This document shows positions 10,866-21,056 of a DNA stretch of 64,000 nt, one piece after another; position 1 is the first letter of the stretch, and each line of letters begins with the position of its first letter. Made by a program: the position numbers and the translations under genes. The DNA lies in the NCBI GenBank assembly GCA_026008535.1, contig BRKX01000003.1:28510001-28574000 (forward strand), in the 5' to 3' direction. The notes beneath the pieces were generated by a model. The model was not told the DNA's origin, did not search any database, and worked only from the letters and a program-made list of their open reading frames with translations. This DNA is from Perilla frutescens (Eukaryota; Streptophyta; Magnoliopsida; Lamiales; Lamiaceae).

Positions 10866-11182
10866 TGATGACCGAAAAGCTGCCTAAGGTTGTACATGAT
10901 ATCATAAGCGGTTTTCATAGGTTCATGCTGATGTTGCAACACATTCGACATAGATGCCAGAATGTAACAGCGCGCTATCTCATTGGACCTAACCCACTTA
11001 TCATATGCAACCTTTTGGGCTTCGTCAGAACCCTCATCTGGCTTCTGAGGACATACTTCTTCAAGTACGAATTTGTGTCCTTCCGCAGTGAGAACAAGAT
11101 TAAGGTTTCGAATCCAGTCATTGTAATTTTCACCGATTAACTTGTTTTCTTTGAGAATAGTGGACAGGTTGGAGAGTGCCAT
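10866..11182 (-). pseudogene. Copia-1 gag, N-terminal half
   Basis: The minus-strand frame starts MALSNLSTILKENKL at 11182 and runs to the Tekay junction. The segment containing WIRNLNLVL and YDIMYNLRQLFG is the N-terminal part of a copia gag (UBN2-like) domain. It continues in frame at 544 after removal of the TGATG duplication. A second in-frame ATG ten codons upstream (11212) is possible, but homologous gags begin close to MALSN. It is non-functional only because of the insertion. Confidence 0.85.
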
Positions 11183-12779
11183 GATGATATAGAATAACTG
11201 AAAAGTAAACATGCAGTACAGTCACAAACTTTAGGATACTCACATATAATCGTATACCTCAAAAAAATTATATGTAATCCACCGACATTTTAAAAATGTT
11301 TCTTATAAGCCACGTTAGTGTGGACGTTTATAAAATTCATCCTTAAACAAGTAAAACCACCTTTAATTTACCTCCAGTCAAATTTCCTTATGACAAGTAA
11401 ATTAATAGTCAGAAATAACCACGGTCGTGTAACCTTCCAATTAATAAGCCACGTTAGTGTGGACGTTTATTAATAAATTACACCTAAGTGTGAACACCAT
11501 CATCTTAGCACCAAGTCCACTATTTCGAACTCCCTGCTCCAGTTGGAGGAGTCAGTTTGTTCTAGTAGTGTTCTACAGCTATCTTGATAAAGAAGTTTAA
11601 TTTCTAGAGATAACAGTGATATGACACATCCGTTATGGAGGAAGACCTATTGTCAACTCGCATGTCAATCACATCTCAATTAAACCAGATTAATGGAGAC
11701 CGTTTGAGATTTCTACATACTTTGGTATGAATCTCTCCCACTTAGTTATTTAAGATTGAGGTTTCATTTTATCCCATTGTAAAACATGCAAACATCACAT
11801 AAAATGATAAAATACCATTGCATGCTTCAAACAACATAATAAGCAATAATAATAAAAACCAACTATCATGGCTTATATCTCATGTTGCTGAATGAGATAA
11901 AACTGGAAAGTCAGCTCCGGAAACTCGGGCATGGCCGCCGCCCTTATCACTGCGCCTCGCCGAAAACCTAGCTCCAATTAGGATTTCGGGACGTGAATCA
12001 GTGATACTTCCTTTCTTGAGCTGTGCCACTCTCCTTCTTTGAGTTGATCTTCAAACTTTATTCAATATAGAATATCTATTCCTTAGAGGAAAAAACTAAT
12101 ATATCTAGAATAAAATTACAACTCAATAACTTGGTCTAACAGTTTTATTTCTATTACATTAAAACAACATAAAATAAAACCTAGACCTAATCCATGGATT
12201 TTCTCATGGATTAAAATCACGTAGCCAAACCGGCATACGGCCCATCATACATCCAACATAAATTAAAATATACATCACATAATTAAGGAGCCATGATAGT
12301 CGGTAACCCTGCAAACAAGTCAGTCTACAAATCCAACAATCACAATTACATGATTAGCATAAAATAACATATGATATCCAAACATGACATATTAAATAAT
12401 ATTCGAATTTTACAATTAATTAAATTAATTAATTCGATATTATCCACAAGATAAAAATTGGAAATTAAAATAATTATCCACCAATTTAAATCTTGTTAAA
12501 TTTCGAAAATATCTCTTAAATAAATCTGGAAATTATTTATAATTATCCACCAAATTTATTTAATATTTTCTAACCACCCTAATTAAATAATAATTGGATA
12601 TATTGATATAAATCAAAAATCTAATCCAAATATTATCCATAAGAATCTAAATCTTCAAGGATAAGGTTTGGAGATTTGATTCCAATCCAAAATCTTCCAA
12701 AACTTATCCAAATTTCATCAAATTTATACATATATTTCGAATTAATCCTAGGATTAAATCTAGAACAGTGCCAAAACCC
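11183..12779 (-). other. Copia-1 long untranslated leader
   Basis: About 1.6 kb without coding potential lies between the copia-1 PBS and gag. The hairpin motif CCACGTTAGTGTGG occurs twice (about 11311 and 11452), and ACATCCGTTATGGAGG occurs once (about 11626). All of these recur in the leader of copia-4 near 51500-52060, so they are conserved between two separate families. The left part (12400-12760) is AT-rich low-complexity sequence. Confidence 0.6.
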
Positions 12780-12791
12780 GCTTTGATACCA
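12780..12791 (-). promoter_or_regulatory. Copia-1 primer binding site
   Basis: The minus strand reads TGGTATCAAAGC two bases inside the 5' LTR. It differs by one base from the standard initiator tRNA-Met site TGGTATCAGAGC and is common in plant copia elements. Confidence 0.9.
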
Positions 12792-12793
12792 GT

Positions 12794-14217
12794 TGTTGGG
12801 GTTTTTTCGAATTGAACCACCGCAGGATCTAATTGGGTGTTTATTAATCCTAATGTCATGTAGATCATAAATTCATGCATCTCATATGTTTTAATTAACC
12901 GAGTTTAATTAACATGCAAATCCGGTTTAAACGATTCTTACTAAAGCGGAAACATAGAATCGAAAAACGACTTACAAATCAAACGACGGGTGGAGGACAA
13001 GATTAAAGGTCTAATCTTGTTATTGTGTATGATGATGATCGGCGCCCACTGTGATATTCCACTCCTTGATCTTCTGTTGTATTCCCGGACTGAATCTAGT
13101 TTCAGGGAGGGCTGAAATCTACGAGATCGGTATGGAATCTGTAGAGATAAAGAGAACACAAGAGGAGCTGATTCTTCACCTTAAAATTTCGTCCCCCACC
13201 TCCCTATTTATAGGGGAGGTGGTCGAAATTTCAGTGTCCAAACCCTACTGGGTTTGGGCCTCTATCTCTTTTTCTATCTCCAGTCCATTAAAGTCATATT
13301 GGGCTACAACAGGGATCTAGAAGAATATTAAATTGGTCTGCTAATTTATTTAATTTCCAATATCCAATAAACTTAGGATATTATTAAATGAATTAAGTAT
13401 TATTTTTATTCCACTAAAGAAATAATACTGACCTACCAATTTAATACATATTTCTGAATATGCTTTCTCCTTTAGTCCAGCCATTCCCCGCGTTTAAGAT
13501 ATAATGCCCATTAATTAATTATGTAAGCTTCTGACAGCTATAATTAATTAATATCTTATCCTTAAGTAGTACCACACAAGCTTTACTCATGCACGGAATA
13601 AATTCCACCTGCAGGGTTTCAGCATGAACTTGCATTTCCTCAAGAGGACACCATCAAACTGGCGCACCAGGACACGGTGCCCCTACATATTGCACAACCC
13701 ATCATAAGTGTAAATGTCACAACCCAAGATATCGAGATTATTGATCCTTATGAAAGAATCTCACCCTTTGATAAATCAAAGCTGCAAACACTGCACGTAT
13801 ATGTCTGCCAACACATAGGGGTTAAGAACCCGAACTCTGTGGATTCTTATTCTCTCATTTAAGGTCAGAAAAGAGAATAGAATCCTAAGTAGATCCTCCT
13901 CAATACACTTGACCGTGTATTAGAATAATCAGTTAGTCAAGACAAACTAACTATCAGATTATTCTACGGCGTACCGATAGCAGGTTCAGTGCCATCTAAA
14001 CCGTGAGCCTTTTAATGCATTACAAGGAACCGATGATATGATCTAACCATGTGTTTACCCACACCATATCATCTACAATGTAAGTATAGTGAACATGCAT
14101 ATAAATATAACAATTTAAATGCAAACAGTGACTGCAATTGTATTCATTCTATATCATCATAAAACTATTATCAATAATGTATACAAAAGACAGGTCTTCT
14201 AGTATACAAAACCAACA
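12794..14217 (-). repeat. Copia-1 5' LTR
   Basis: The 1424-bp LTR begins TGTTGGG and ends CCAACA on the plus strand, adjacent to a PBS. A TATA box (TATAAATAG on the minus strand, about 13203-13212) sits in the loop of a 9-bp perfect palindrome (13196-13222). Parts of the LTR resemble the copia-4 LTR, for example the AAGGAACCGATGATATGATC stretch. The partner LTR is outside the window to the left. Confidence 0.85.
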
Positions 14218-14435
14218 AATTCGTGGCCCATGTTGTGATTAATTCTCGCCACCTTTGCATGAAAAATAGTCATCTCTCGAATTCTCATGCAAATGCGTAG
14301 AACTCTTCATGCACACGTCCAAATGGCGTCATTCTTCTTCTCACGTCTTTATGCTTCCTTCTTCTTCATCAATAGATAGCATGTTGACCAATCTCGGGCT
14401 GCTCTTCATCTCTTCTTCTGCAAGTTCAAATTTAC
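14218..14435 (-). repeat. Gypsy-2 3' LTR fragment cut by copia-1
   Basis: These 218 bp match 17344-17561 at high identity with no indels, so they are the end of the left LTR of gypsy-2. The break coincides exactly with the outer end of the copia-1 LTR, showing that copia-1 inserted into this LTR. The rest of the LTR should lie beyond the left edge of the window. The terminal base is G rather than A, and no polypurine tract follows. Confidence 0.75.
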
Positions 14436-14679
14436 GTTAAGGGTTGTGTAAACCTATGAGCCCTACAGATTAGACGATTGCATGGTTGATGTGGATGGGC
14501 TTATGTAATGCTTCCATTTAATAATATGTTGTGTGACAATGTAGATCCGATAGGTTGTATGTTATAATTGTGAAAAATTTACATGGAGAATTATGATATT
14601 ATGCCTTATCATGCTAATTTACCTTAGCTTCCGCTCGATTAAATATAAGAAACACAATTATATGTAAGTAAATTGTATG
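14436..14679. other. Gypsy-2 internal non-coding remnant
   Basis: About 245 bp lie between the LTR fragment and the truncated gag. No pol motif or ORF is seen. The polymerase region has been deleted or was never present. Confidence 0.5.
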
Positions 14680-15640
14680 TTAAGTGACGTGGTCAAATGG
14701 AGTAGTTTGGGGCGCTATACTGAGCTCTACTTCACATGCAATGTCGGGATTCATGCCTTCAATGTACCTGATGATGGTAACATTTAAGGACTCCTCTTTT
14801 CCGACTCGGTTCAAGGCAGTCTCCAACTCTTTGTGGTATTCTTCAATGGAATGGGTGCCTTGCTTGATCTTGTTGAGCTTCTTTTCAAGCTCTCTCTCAT
14901 AATGTACTGGGATGAATCTTCCTCGTAGGAAGCCTTTCATTTCTTCCCATGAATCAACAGACGGATATCTCTCTCTGTGTCGCCTCTCTTGTTGCATTTC
15001 CCACCATAAGGCTGCATAGCCTCTAAACTCCAAAGCTGCTAACTGGACTTTCTTGATCTCTAGAAAGTCATAGCATGCGAAGATCTTGTCTACTTTATGC
15101 TCCCAATCTAAGTAAAGATCAGGGTCGTGTATCCCTTCAAATTCCGGAATGCTCATTTTAATATTGTTGAGCAAACCATCTCCATCTCCGTATCTGGGCC
15201 TTTCATATCGGACTGCTTGTCAGTAAGGTTGTCTGGGTCAATCACGGTGATCTTCATCCCTGGGTAGATTGAAGTTGGCGTCATATCCACCTGCTGCATC
15301 GAACTCGGGTTCGAATGCGTTATCTCCATGATTTTCTTGAAAAATGGGTTGTCTTGGTGCGCCTCTTTATGGGGACTGCTAGGGTTCATTAGACTACTTG
15401 TGAGGTAGTCAACTGAGCTATAAACTTCTTGATTTGCTCCGTTAGTTCAGCCATTTGATTACCGAACTCATCTCTTATCTGTTGATTCTCACGCCTGAAG
15501 TACTGAGCCATTGCATCAAACTAGTACTTCCGGTCCCAATCGGGTTTGGACGTGTAGGATAGATCATCGGGGGTGGTAGGTGACTTTGGGTCATCTAAGG
15601 AAGGTGTCGAAGCGGTGGCTTCATTCTTGCCTTTGTCCAT
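14680..15640 (-). pseudogene. Gypsy-2 gag pseudogene
   Basis: The minus-strand sequence starts MDKGKNEATASTPSLDD at 15640 and contains a Ty3/gypsy gag domain, with ALWWEMQ, GFLRGRFIP and IEEYHKELE typical of the retrotransposon gag family. It is broken by stops near 15521 and 15388 and a frame change, leaving open pieces at 15521-15640, 15153-15389 and 14680-15174. It ends before any zinc knuckle; protease, reverse transcriptase and integrase are absent. The element is therefore a decayed gag-only derivative that would have needed a helper. Confidence 0.8.
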
Positions 15641-15917
15641 GGTACCTACAAAATGAACAAACGTAAAGGAAAACAAGAAAGGGACCTCACAATTCCTCAA
15701 AAACGCTCGTGTATGGTACTCTTGATTTTTTTTTCCACTCATGTTTAACTCTCAAGTATGTGTAGTGCACATGTGGTGGTGAATATATGGGGTGGGTTGA
15801 TCAAAACAATTCCTCTTGACTAGCTCCTCTGGGTCTTCTTCAAGCTCCAACGGATAGAATCAAGCCGGAAGGTTGCTAAGAGTAGAAATAAGTGTGTGGT
15901 GTAGGTAAACCTGCTAA

Positions 15918-15990
15918 TTAGTGTATGTAGACCATGGGTGTATGGGTATACAGGTGTATGGATGTACAGGTGTACGGGTGTACGGAATAT
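15918..15990. repeat. Short GTGTA/GGTGTACGG minisatellite in gypsy-2 leader
   Basis: Degenerate units of about 8-18 bp built on GGGTGTA, such as CAGGTGTATGGATGTA and CAGGTGTACGGGTGTACGG, are repeated in tandem in the leader between PBS and gag. The sequence is non-coding. Confidence 0.6.
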
Positions 15991-16458
15991 GTGGTGTATA
16001 AGGTGCACCGGGTGTAGATGTGTATGAGCTGAAAAATTTCGAACCCTAGATGGTATAGGAATCGAGATTTAGGGGTGTATATATGGAAGATCTTGATTTG
16101 GATATGGATTAGGATGGAAGAAATCTAAACAAGGAAAGAAATCTAGTACATAAGGTAGGAGTCTTTTGGAAGTGTTTTACCAAGTGTGGACACAATCTAA
16201 AATCCCCAAGTATCTATCTAGTATGGAAACAAATCTATCTAGACTAGGAAAGCCACAAAAATCGAAATCAACAAGAATTAAAAATCTGATTTTTTTTAAT
16301 CGATGCCTTTTTTTTATATTAGCCGATGGCTTTTCTTCTTCTTTTTTCAATGAATAATCAGATTACAACTCGACGACACTTAGACAGAAAATTAAAGACA
16401 CGTAGACTGACACGCGTATGACACGTCGAATTGAACCACGACCAGCATAGCTGACGTG

Positions 16459-16470
16459 GCTTTGATGCCA
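16459..16470 (-). promoter_or_regulatory. Gypsy-2 primer binding site (diverged)
   Basis: The minus strand reads TGGCATCAAAGC nine bases inside the inferred LTR end, two bases away from the initiator tRNA-Met consensus. Its place next to the LTR end supports the call, but the spacing is slightly long. Confidence 0.55.
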
Positions 16471-16479
16471 AATTTATGA

Positions 16480-17562
16480 TGTGACCCGGACTAATAATCC
16501 AAGACACGAGAAAAATGCAAGCGGAAGACTCAAAGACTCGAACAACGTCAGCTATAAAGAAGGATACAATCCGACTCAAATAAATGAAAATACAACTCAA
16601 CTAATACGAACAATAGACTCGACACTATAGGAACACTAGACTATGACCCAAACCAAGCAAAACACAATAGTAAAACTCCAACGAAAACGGACGAACAAGG
16701 TAGGATTGAAATTGGACTCGAATTGATTTAGAACTTACTAGGAATACGAACAATGAACTAAACCACGATGAAGGCTTGAAGATCAACTCGTGGTAGGCTT
16801 GAGGGCGGCGGTGATGGTAGCAGATGGCATCGGAGATGGTGGTATTGGTGGCGGTGACGTTTGTAGAAGGATTGGCTAGGATCGGTAAACCCGTGTTGTA
16901 AACCCGAATGCGCACGTCTAACTTCTCCGGATAGCAATTCTCCCAAGTACTCGAAAATACCCTGAACAACTTGAATAAGACTATTAATTTGCTAGAACAA
17001 TAGAATGTTTGTATTTGTGATCAACCTAAGGATCTTGAGACAAAAGGAGGAAAACTCTTAAACTCTTGCAATTGTCTAAATTAATAATGTCACAAAGTAA
17101 TCCTATTTATACTAACATAGGGGACGAAAAATATAAGGCCTAAAAACATGATAAGGCCGAAAATAACTAGTCCTAGTCAAACTAGGATTGTTTCCTTAAT
17201 TAAAAACTGTTTTTAAGGATAAAATCCAAAATTACCAAAAATAAGATAATAAAATCTAAACTAGGTAAAGATAAATCCCAAATAGATTTGGGCCTTCAAA
17301 ATCTCGCCTATATTGGACAATTAAACACACGACTTGGGCTGAAAATTCGTGGCCCATGTTGTGATTAATTCTCACCACCTTTGCATGAAAAACAGTCATC
17401 TCTCGAATTCTCATGCAAATGCGTAGAACTCTTCATGCACACGTCCAAATGGCATCATTCTTCTTCTTACGTCTTCATGCTTCCTTCTTCTTCATCAATA
17501 GATAGCATGTTGACCAATCTCGGGCTGCTCTTCATCTCTTATTCTTCAAGTTCGAATTTACA
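16480..17562 (-). repeat. Gypsy-2 5' LTR
   Basis: About 1.08 kb, beginning TGTGACCC and ending TTTACA on the plus strand, next to a PBS-like site. The last 218 bp match the fragment at 14218-14435. The exact left end (16477 or 16480) is uncertain. Confidence 0.7.
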
Positions 17563-17691
17563 CCGAATTGAAGCTTGTAAATAAGCTTGCAACTTCTTGC
17601 TCGCAAACGCGTCATTAGACCTTTAAATTACAGATCCAGGTCATCATCTTCTTTGCTATGCTAGATCTCATCAAGAGTGAAGTAGAGGTCC

Positions 17692-18906
17692 ATGATCTCT
17701 GAGAAAAAGGTGGACAAGGATACATTGCTATTTACTGGAGTGTATTCACTGTTGGAAGAAGCCGGGTTACTTGGAACAGTGCAGAGGGTGCACGAGTTTG
17801 TTCCAATGGTTGTTTCTGAGTTTTACTGCAATGTGACTAAGGAGATTGATGATCCAGAGTCTGGAGATTTTCAGAAAGTTTTAGTAAGAGGAGAGATACT
17901 GAAGTTTTCTCCTGATCTCATTAGAGAGTTTTTGGGTTGTTCAACTGAGGGGGTACAAGGAAATAGATGACTGGGGATGGTTACTGAAGAACTGACCTAG
18001 CGCATCTACAACAAATGGCCATCTCATCCACATACTATCCCAACTTCAAAGCTGACTCACAAATATGGAGCTATGTTCAGAATTCTGATTCACAATTGGT
18101 TGCCAACAAAGCATCGAGCTGCCGTGACTCAAGCTCAAGGAAGGTTCTTATATCACCTCGGAACTGGAAAGCAATTCAATTATGGTGAATTTCTGTTTGG
18201 TAAGATCATCAGCAGTGCAGAGTCTACAGTGATCAAGGGACCTCTGTGTTATCCTTTATTGATATACAGCATCATCAAACAGCAAAAGAAGAATGTTTTT
18301 TCATAGAAAGACAAGGTCATTCATCTCAAGAAACCTCTTGTGATCAAGGTTGCTCCTGAAATAGGCAATCATCACATGCGCCTCCAGATCAAGCAATTCA
18401 TAGCATCCAAGAAAGGAAGTGATGCTAATGTTGCAGAATCCTCACCAACAAATGTTGTGCTGAAATTTCTAGAGAAAATCTTGGAGTTTCATGCTCGATT
18501 AATTTCTGAGCACACTTCTGAAAAGATGAAGATCCAAGCATTGATTGATGATCTGTCATCAGGAGAAGGAATTATCTCCTCAACAGCAGATGTACCTGAA
18601 AATATTAATAACTTGCACAAGCTTGCAAGCACTGCTGAAGCTGCTACTCAGAAGAAATTGACTCCAGCTCAAAAGCAAGGGAAAGCACAGTTTGCAGAAT
18701 AGGAAAATGAAGCAGAAGATGACAAAGAAAAGTCTGCAGGGGAGGATAATGAAGAGGAGCATGAGGGTGATGAAGAAGAAGAAGTTGAAGCAGAAGAAGA
18801 GGCTGATGAGGGTGATGAGACAAAGTATGATGATACAGAAGGAGACTCTGAAGAAGGACGTGATGATGAAGAAGGAGATGAGCAAGACCCTGACAAATTC
18901 GAGTAG
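17692..18906 (+). pseudogene. Retrotransposon envelope-like / plant transposon-protein ORF, pseudogene
   Basis: About 405 codons stay in one frame from ATG 17692 to TAG 18904 with no frameshift, but four in-frame stops interrupt them (17968, 17998, 18304 and 18700). The body contains EFYCNV, VLVRGEILKFSPDLIREFLG, KYGAMFRILIHNWLP and HRAAVTQAQGRFLYHLGTGK. This resembles the 'putative plant transposon protein' domain found in the third ORF of SIRE- and Athila-type elements. The last 67 codons are extremely acidic. The position just upstream of a polypurine tract and LTR is where such an ORF belongs. A true membrane or fusion function is not shown: no signal peptide or clear transmembrane segment is visible. 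The family call is moderate. Confidence 0.6.
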
Positions 18907-19296
18907 TTTCTGAAATTACTCTCTTGCCTTTCTTGGTGGCAAATAGAGGGAGTAATGCAAGCATAATTTTTACTGTTTTTGTTCTGTTCTTATCTTGTAT
19001 CCATGTTTTACAAAATATTTTTTCTTTAAATAGCTTGTAATAACTATTTTGTTATTGAACAGATTTTCTATCTTTCCTATATGATTCATATCTGCTAAAA
19101 AATTGAAACTGCTATAAAAAAATAAAAAGATAATAAAAAATTTAATATAGCAGAGCAAATACAAGCTGATAAGAAAGTGAAAAACTTCTGAATCATATGA
19201 TGTTCTTAGGAACATTCAAGTAAGTTTTAAAGTACATAATCCTACAGTTCAAGGGTTGTGTTCTATTAAAACATGGAGCTGATTTGCCACCAGATA
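18907..19296 (+). other. 3' untranslated region of the envelope-like element
   Basis: AT-rich sequence between the acidic ORF and the polypurine tract. No coding potential is seen. Confidence 0.5.
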
Positions 19297-19313
19297 AAGA
19301 CAAAGAGGGAGAT
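19297..19313 (+). promoter_or_regulatory. Polypurine tract of the envelope-like element
   Basis: AAAGACAAAGAGGGAGAT directly precedes TGTCAGTG, the start of the LTR. The composition is that of copia-type tracts. Confidence 0.7.
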
Positions 19314-20202
19314 TGTCAGTGCCATCAGTACTTAAGTGTTCGAGATTGTCATAATCTGTATGGCAATATAGAAATATCAAAAGAACACAAAAGGTTTTGG
19401 TTATTCATGTTCGAATAACATATTCTGGATATTACTGTAAACATTCCGTTGCCAATCTGATTGAAGATCAAGACATTTACTTAATCATGTTTGTGAACAT
19501 GATTATGTACATGGTTGTCCAGAGAGTTAACAAGAGACATATAATGCTAGAATCAAAGAGCTGAAGCTGCAGATTCAAGATGGACGTTTCAGAATAGAAG
19601 CTGTCTTGTTCGTGATGAAGATCAAGAATGAAAGAAGGATTTCTATTCAAGGAAGACATCTAAACTAGGAAAGTCCGATTTATTTAAGGAAAAAGTTTCC
19701 TTGTTGAATTCTAGTCAAAATAGGACTTCTGATTACCTTATTAAGGCTATATCTGTTATTTATAAATAGTTTGGGAATCAGACTAGATTAGTGGATGAGG
19801 TTTTACGAATACACAAAGGGTAGAGAGTCCAAAAGACTTCATATTCGAAGCATATAGTATTCGGGTAGACTAGGTTTGTGTTTCTAGTCTGTGTTTGAAA
19901 CTTAAATTCATACACACTTAGAGAAGTCTCGGGAGAGATTTTCTGTGGGAACTAGAGGGATTCTAGGTTGTGAGGGGAGCTCGCAATTCAGTTCAATGAA
20001 AAAGGTTGTCTAGGGTAGGATAGGGGTCGAGTGACGGGAGTCTTCATGTAATTGCCTTTGTAACCATTCAACGGAGTAGTGAATTCTTTCTCAGGACTTG
20101 TGAAGTCCCCCTAACTTAGATCAGTTGATCGAACAAGGTTACCAACCTCGTGTCCTTTACTTGCTTTCAATTTATATATTCTGACTTTGAATGTTCACAA
20201 CA
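19314..20202 (+). repeat. 3' LTR of the envelope-like element (SIRE-like)
   Basis: The stretch begins TGTCAGTG after a polypurine tract and ends TTCACAACA, about 889 bp, with a TATA box TATAAATA at 19761-19768. No partner is in the window, so the right end is inferred from the CA terminus and from hAT coding sequence beginning just beyond it. The element would extend left past gypsy-2. Confidence 0.6.
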
Positions 20203-21056
20203 ATGTACACGTACATGATGATGAACATGACCGCACAATTTATGTAACTTCACTCGTATATTAAATACGTATCGAAGTTGTTTGCTTCCTGAAACCATGC
20301 AAGCTCTCATTTGTACTCGTAATTGGTTACATGGTTTTTTCTGAAACTGAAGCTACTACATGTATTATTTTATTAATCTATTATATTTTTTTCATTTATA
20401 ATTATTTTATTGAATTATAGGCCTACTAACTTCTGTTCGATTTACCAAATTTTTAAATTGAAATGTGCAAGATGAGGAGATACATGTGTTTGAGGACTGT
20501 TCCAGCATGCTTGATGATAATTGACAAGTGATGGCATATTGACATTATTTTTCACTTGTGTTTACTTGCATTTTAATTTTTAATTCACTATTTATGTAGT
20601 TGAGACTTTTATTGTTATATATTTAAGACTATAATTATGATGTTATGTATTTGAGACTCTAGTTATGTATATTTAGTCTTTTTTAGAGTTATTATTGATA
20701 TATATATAATTTTATTTTTTGTTTATTGGTCACATAAATAAATTTTGATTTAGCAATCTGAATTAATGTTAAAATGGCAAAGTGAAAATTAATTGAAATA
20801 TAGCATTTATTTTCAAAATCATGCAGCAGCCATGACTTCACATACTAGGAAAACAAACAAGGAAAATATGGGAAATTTAAAAAAAGAAAAAAATTGGACT
20901 GGGCCTCTCTTTGGCCCAATAGCCCTAATGACCTGCCCATGGTCTGAATATTACAGCCCATCAAATTTTTAGGCCAGGCCTACCCAACCCAGTTATGGCA
21001 GGTGGCCTGATGGGCCTGGGTTGGGCTGGGCCAGGCTATGCTTTTTGACAGCTCTA
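20203..21056 (+). mobile_element. hAT transposon, 3' part with transposase C-terminal remnant
   Basis: A C-terminal hAT dimerisation-region fragment, LPETMQALICTRNWLHGF, is readable at about 20287-20345. An intron follows, then a last exon fragment, VQDEEIHVFEDCSSMLDDN and a stop, at about 20466-20524. A 3' end rich in GGCCCA/GGGCTGGG words and ending GACAGCTCTA (21047-21056) is a typical plant hAT terminal inverted repeat. The left half is absent because the LTR at 19314-20202 abuts the transposase. The next eight bases (21057-21064) would be one copy of the 8-bp target duplication. The body from 20525 to 20880 is AT-rich with no gene. Confidence 0.7.

Larger units (their letters stand above)
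540..10870. repeat. Target site duplication TGATG of the Tekay element
   Basis: The bases TGATG occur at 540-544 and at 10866-10870, immediately outside the two LTRs. A perfect 5-bp duplication is what an LTR-retrotransposon integrase leaves, so both element ends are original and the insertion has not recombined. Confidence 0.95.

Noticed and set aside
16625..16969. 114-codon minus-strand open frame
   Set aside because: It lies inside the gypsy-2 LTR with no known domain.
18580..18964. Long Ser/Pro/Leu-rich open frames opposite the acidic tail
   Set aside because: They are the antisense of GAA/GAT-rich codons; the plus-strand acidic reading continues the upstream domain in frame.
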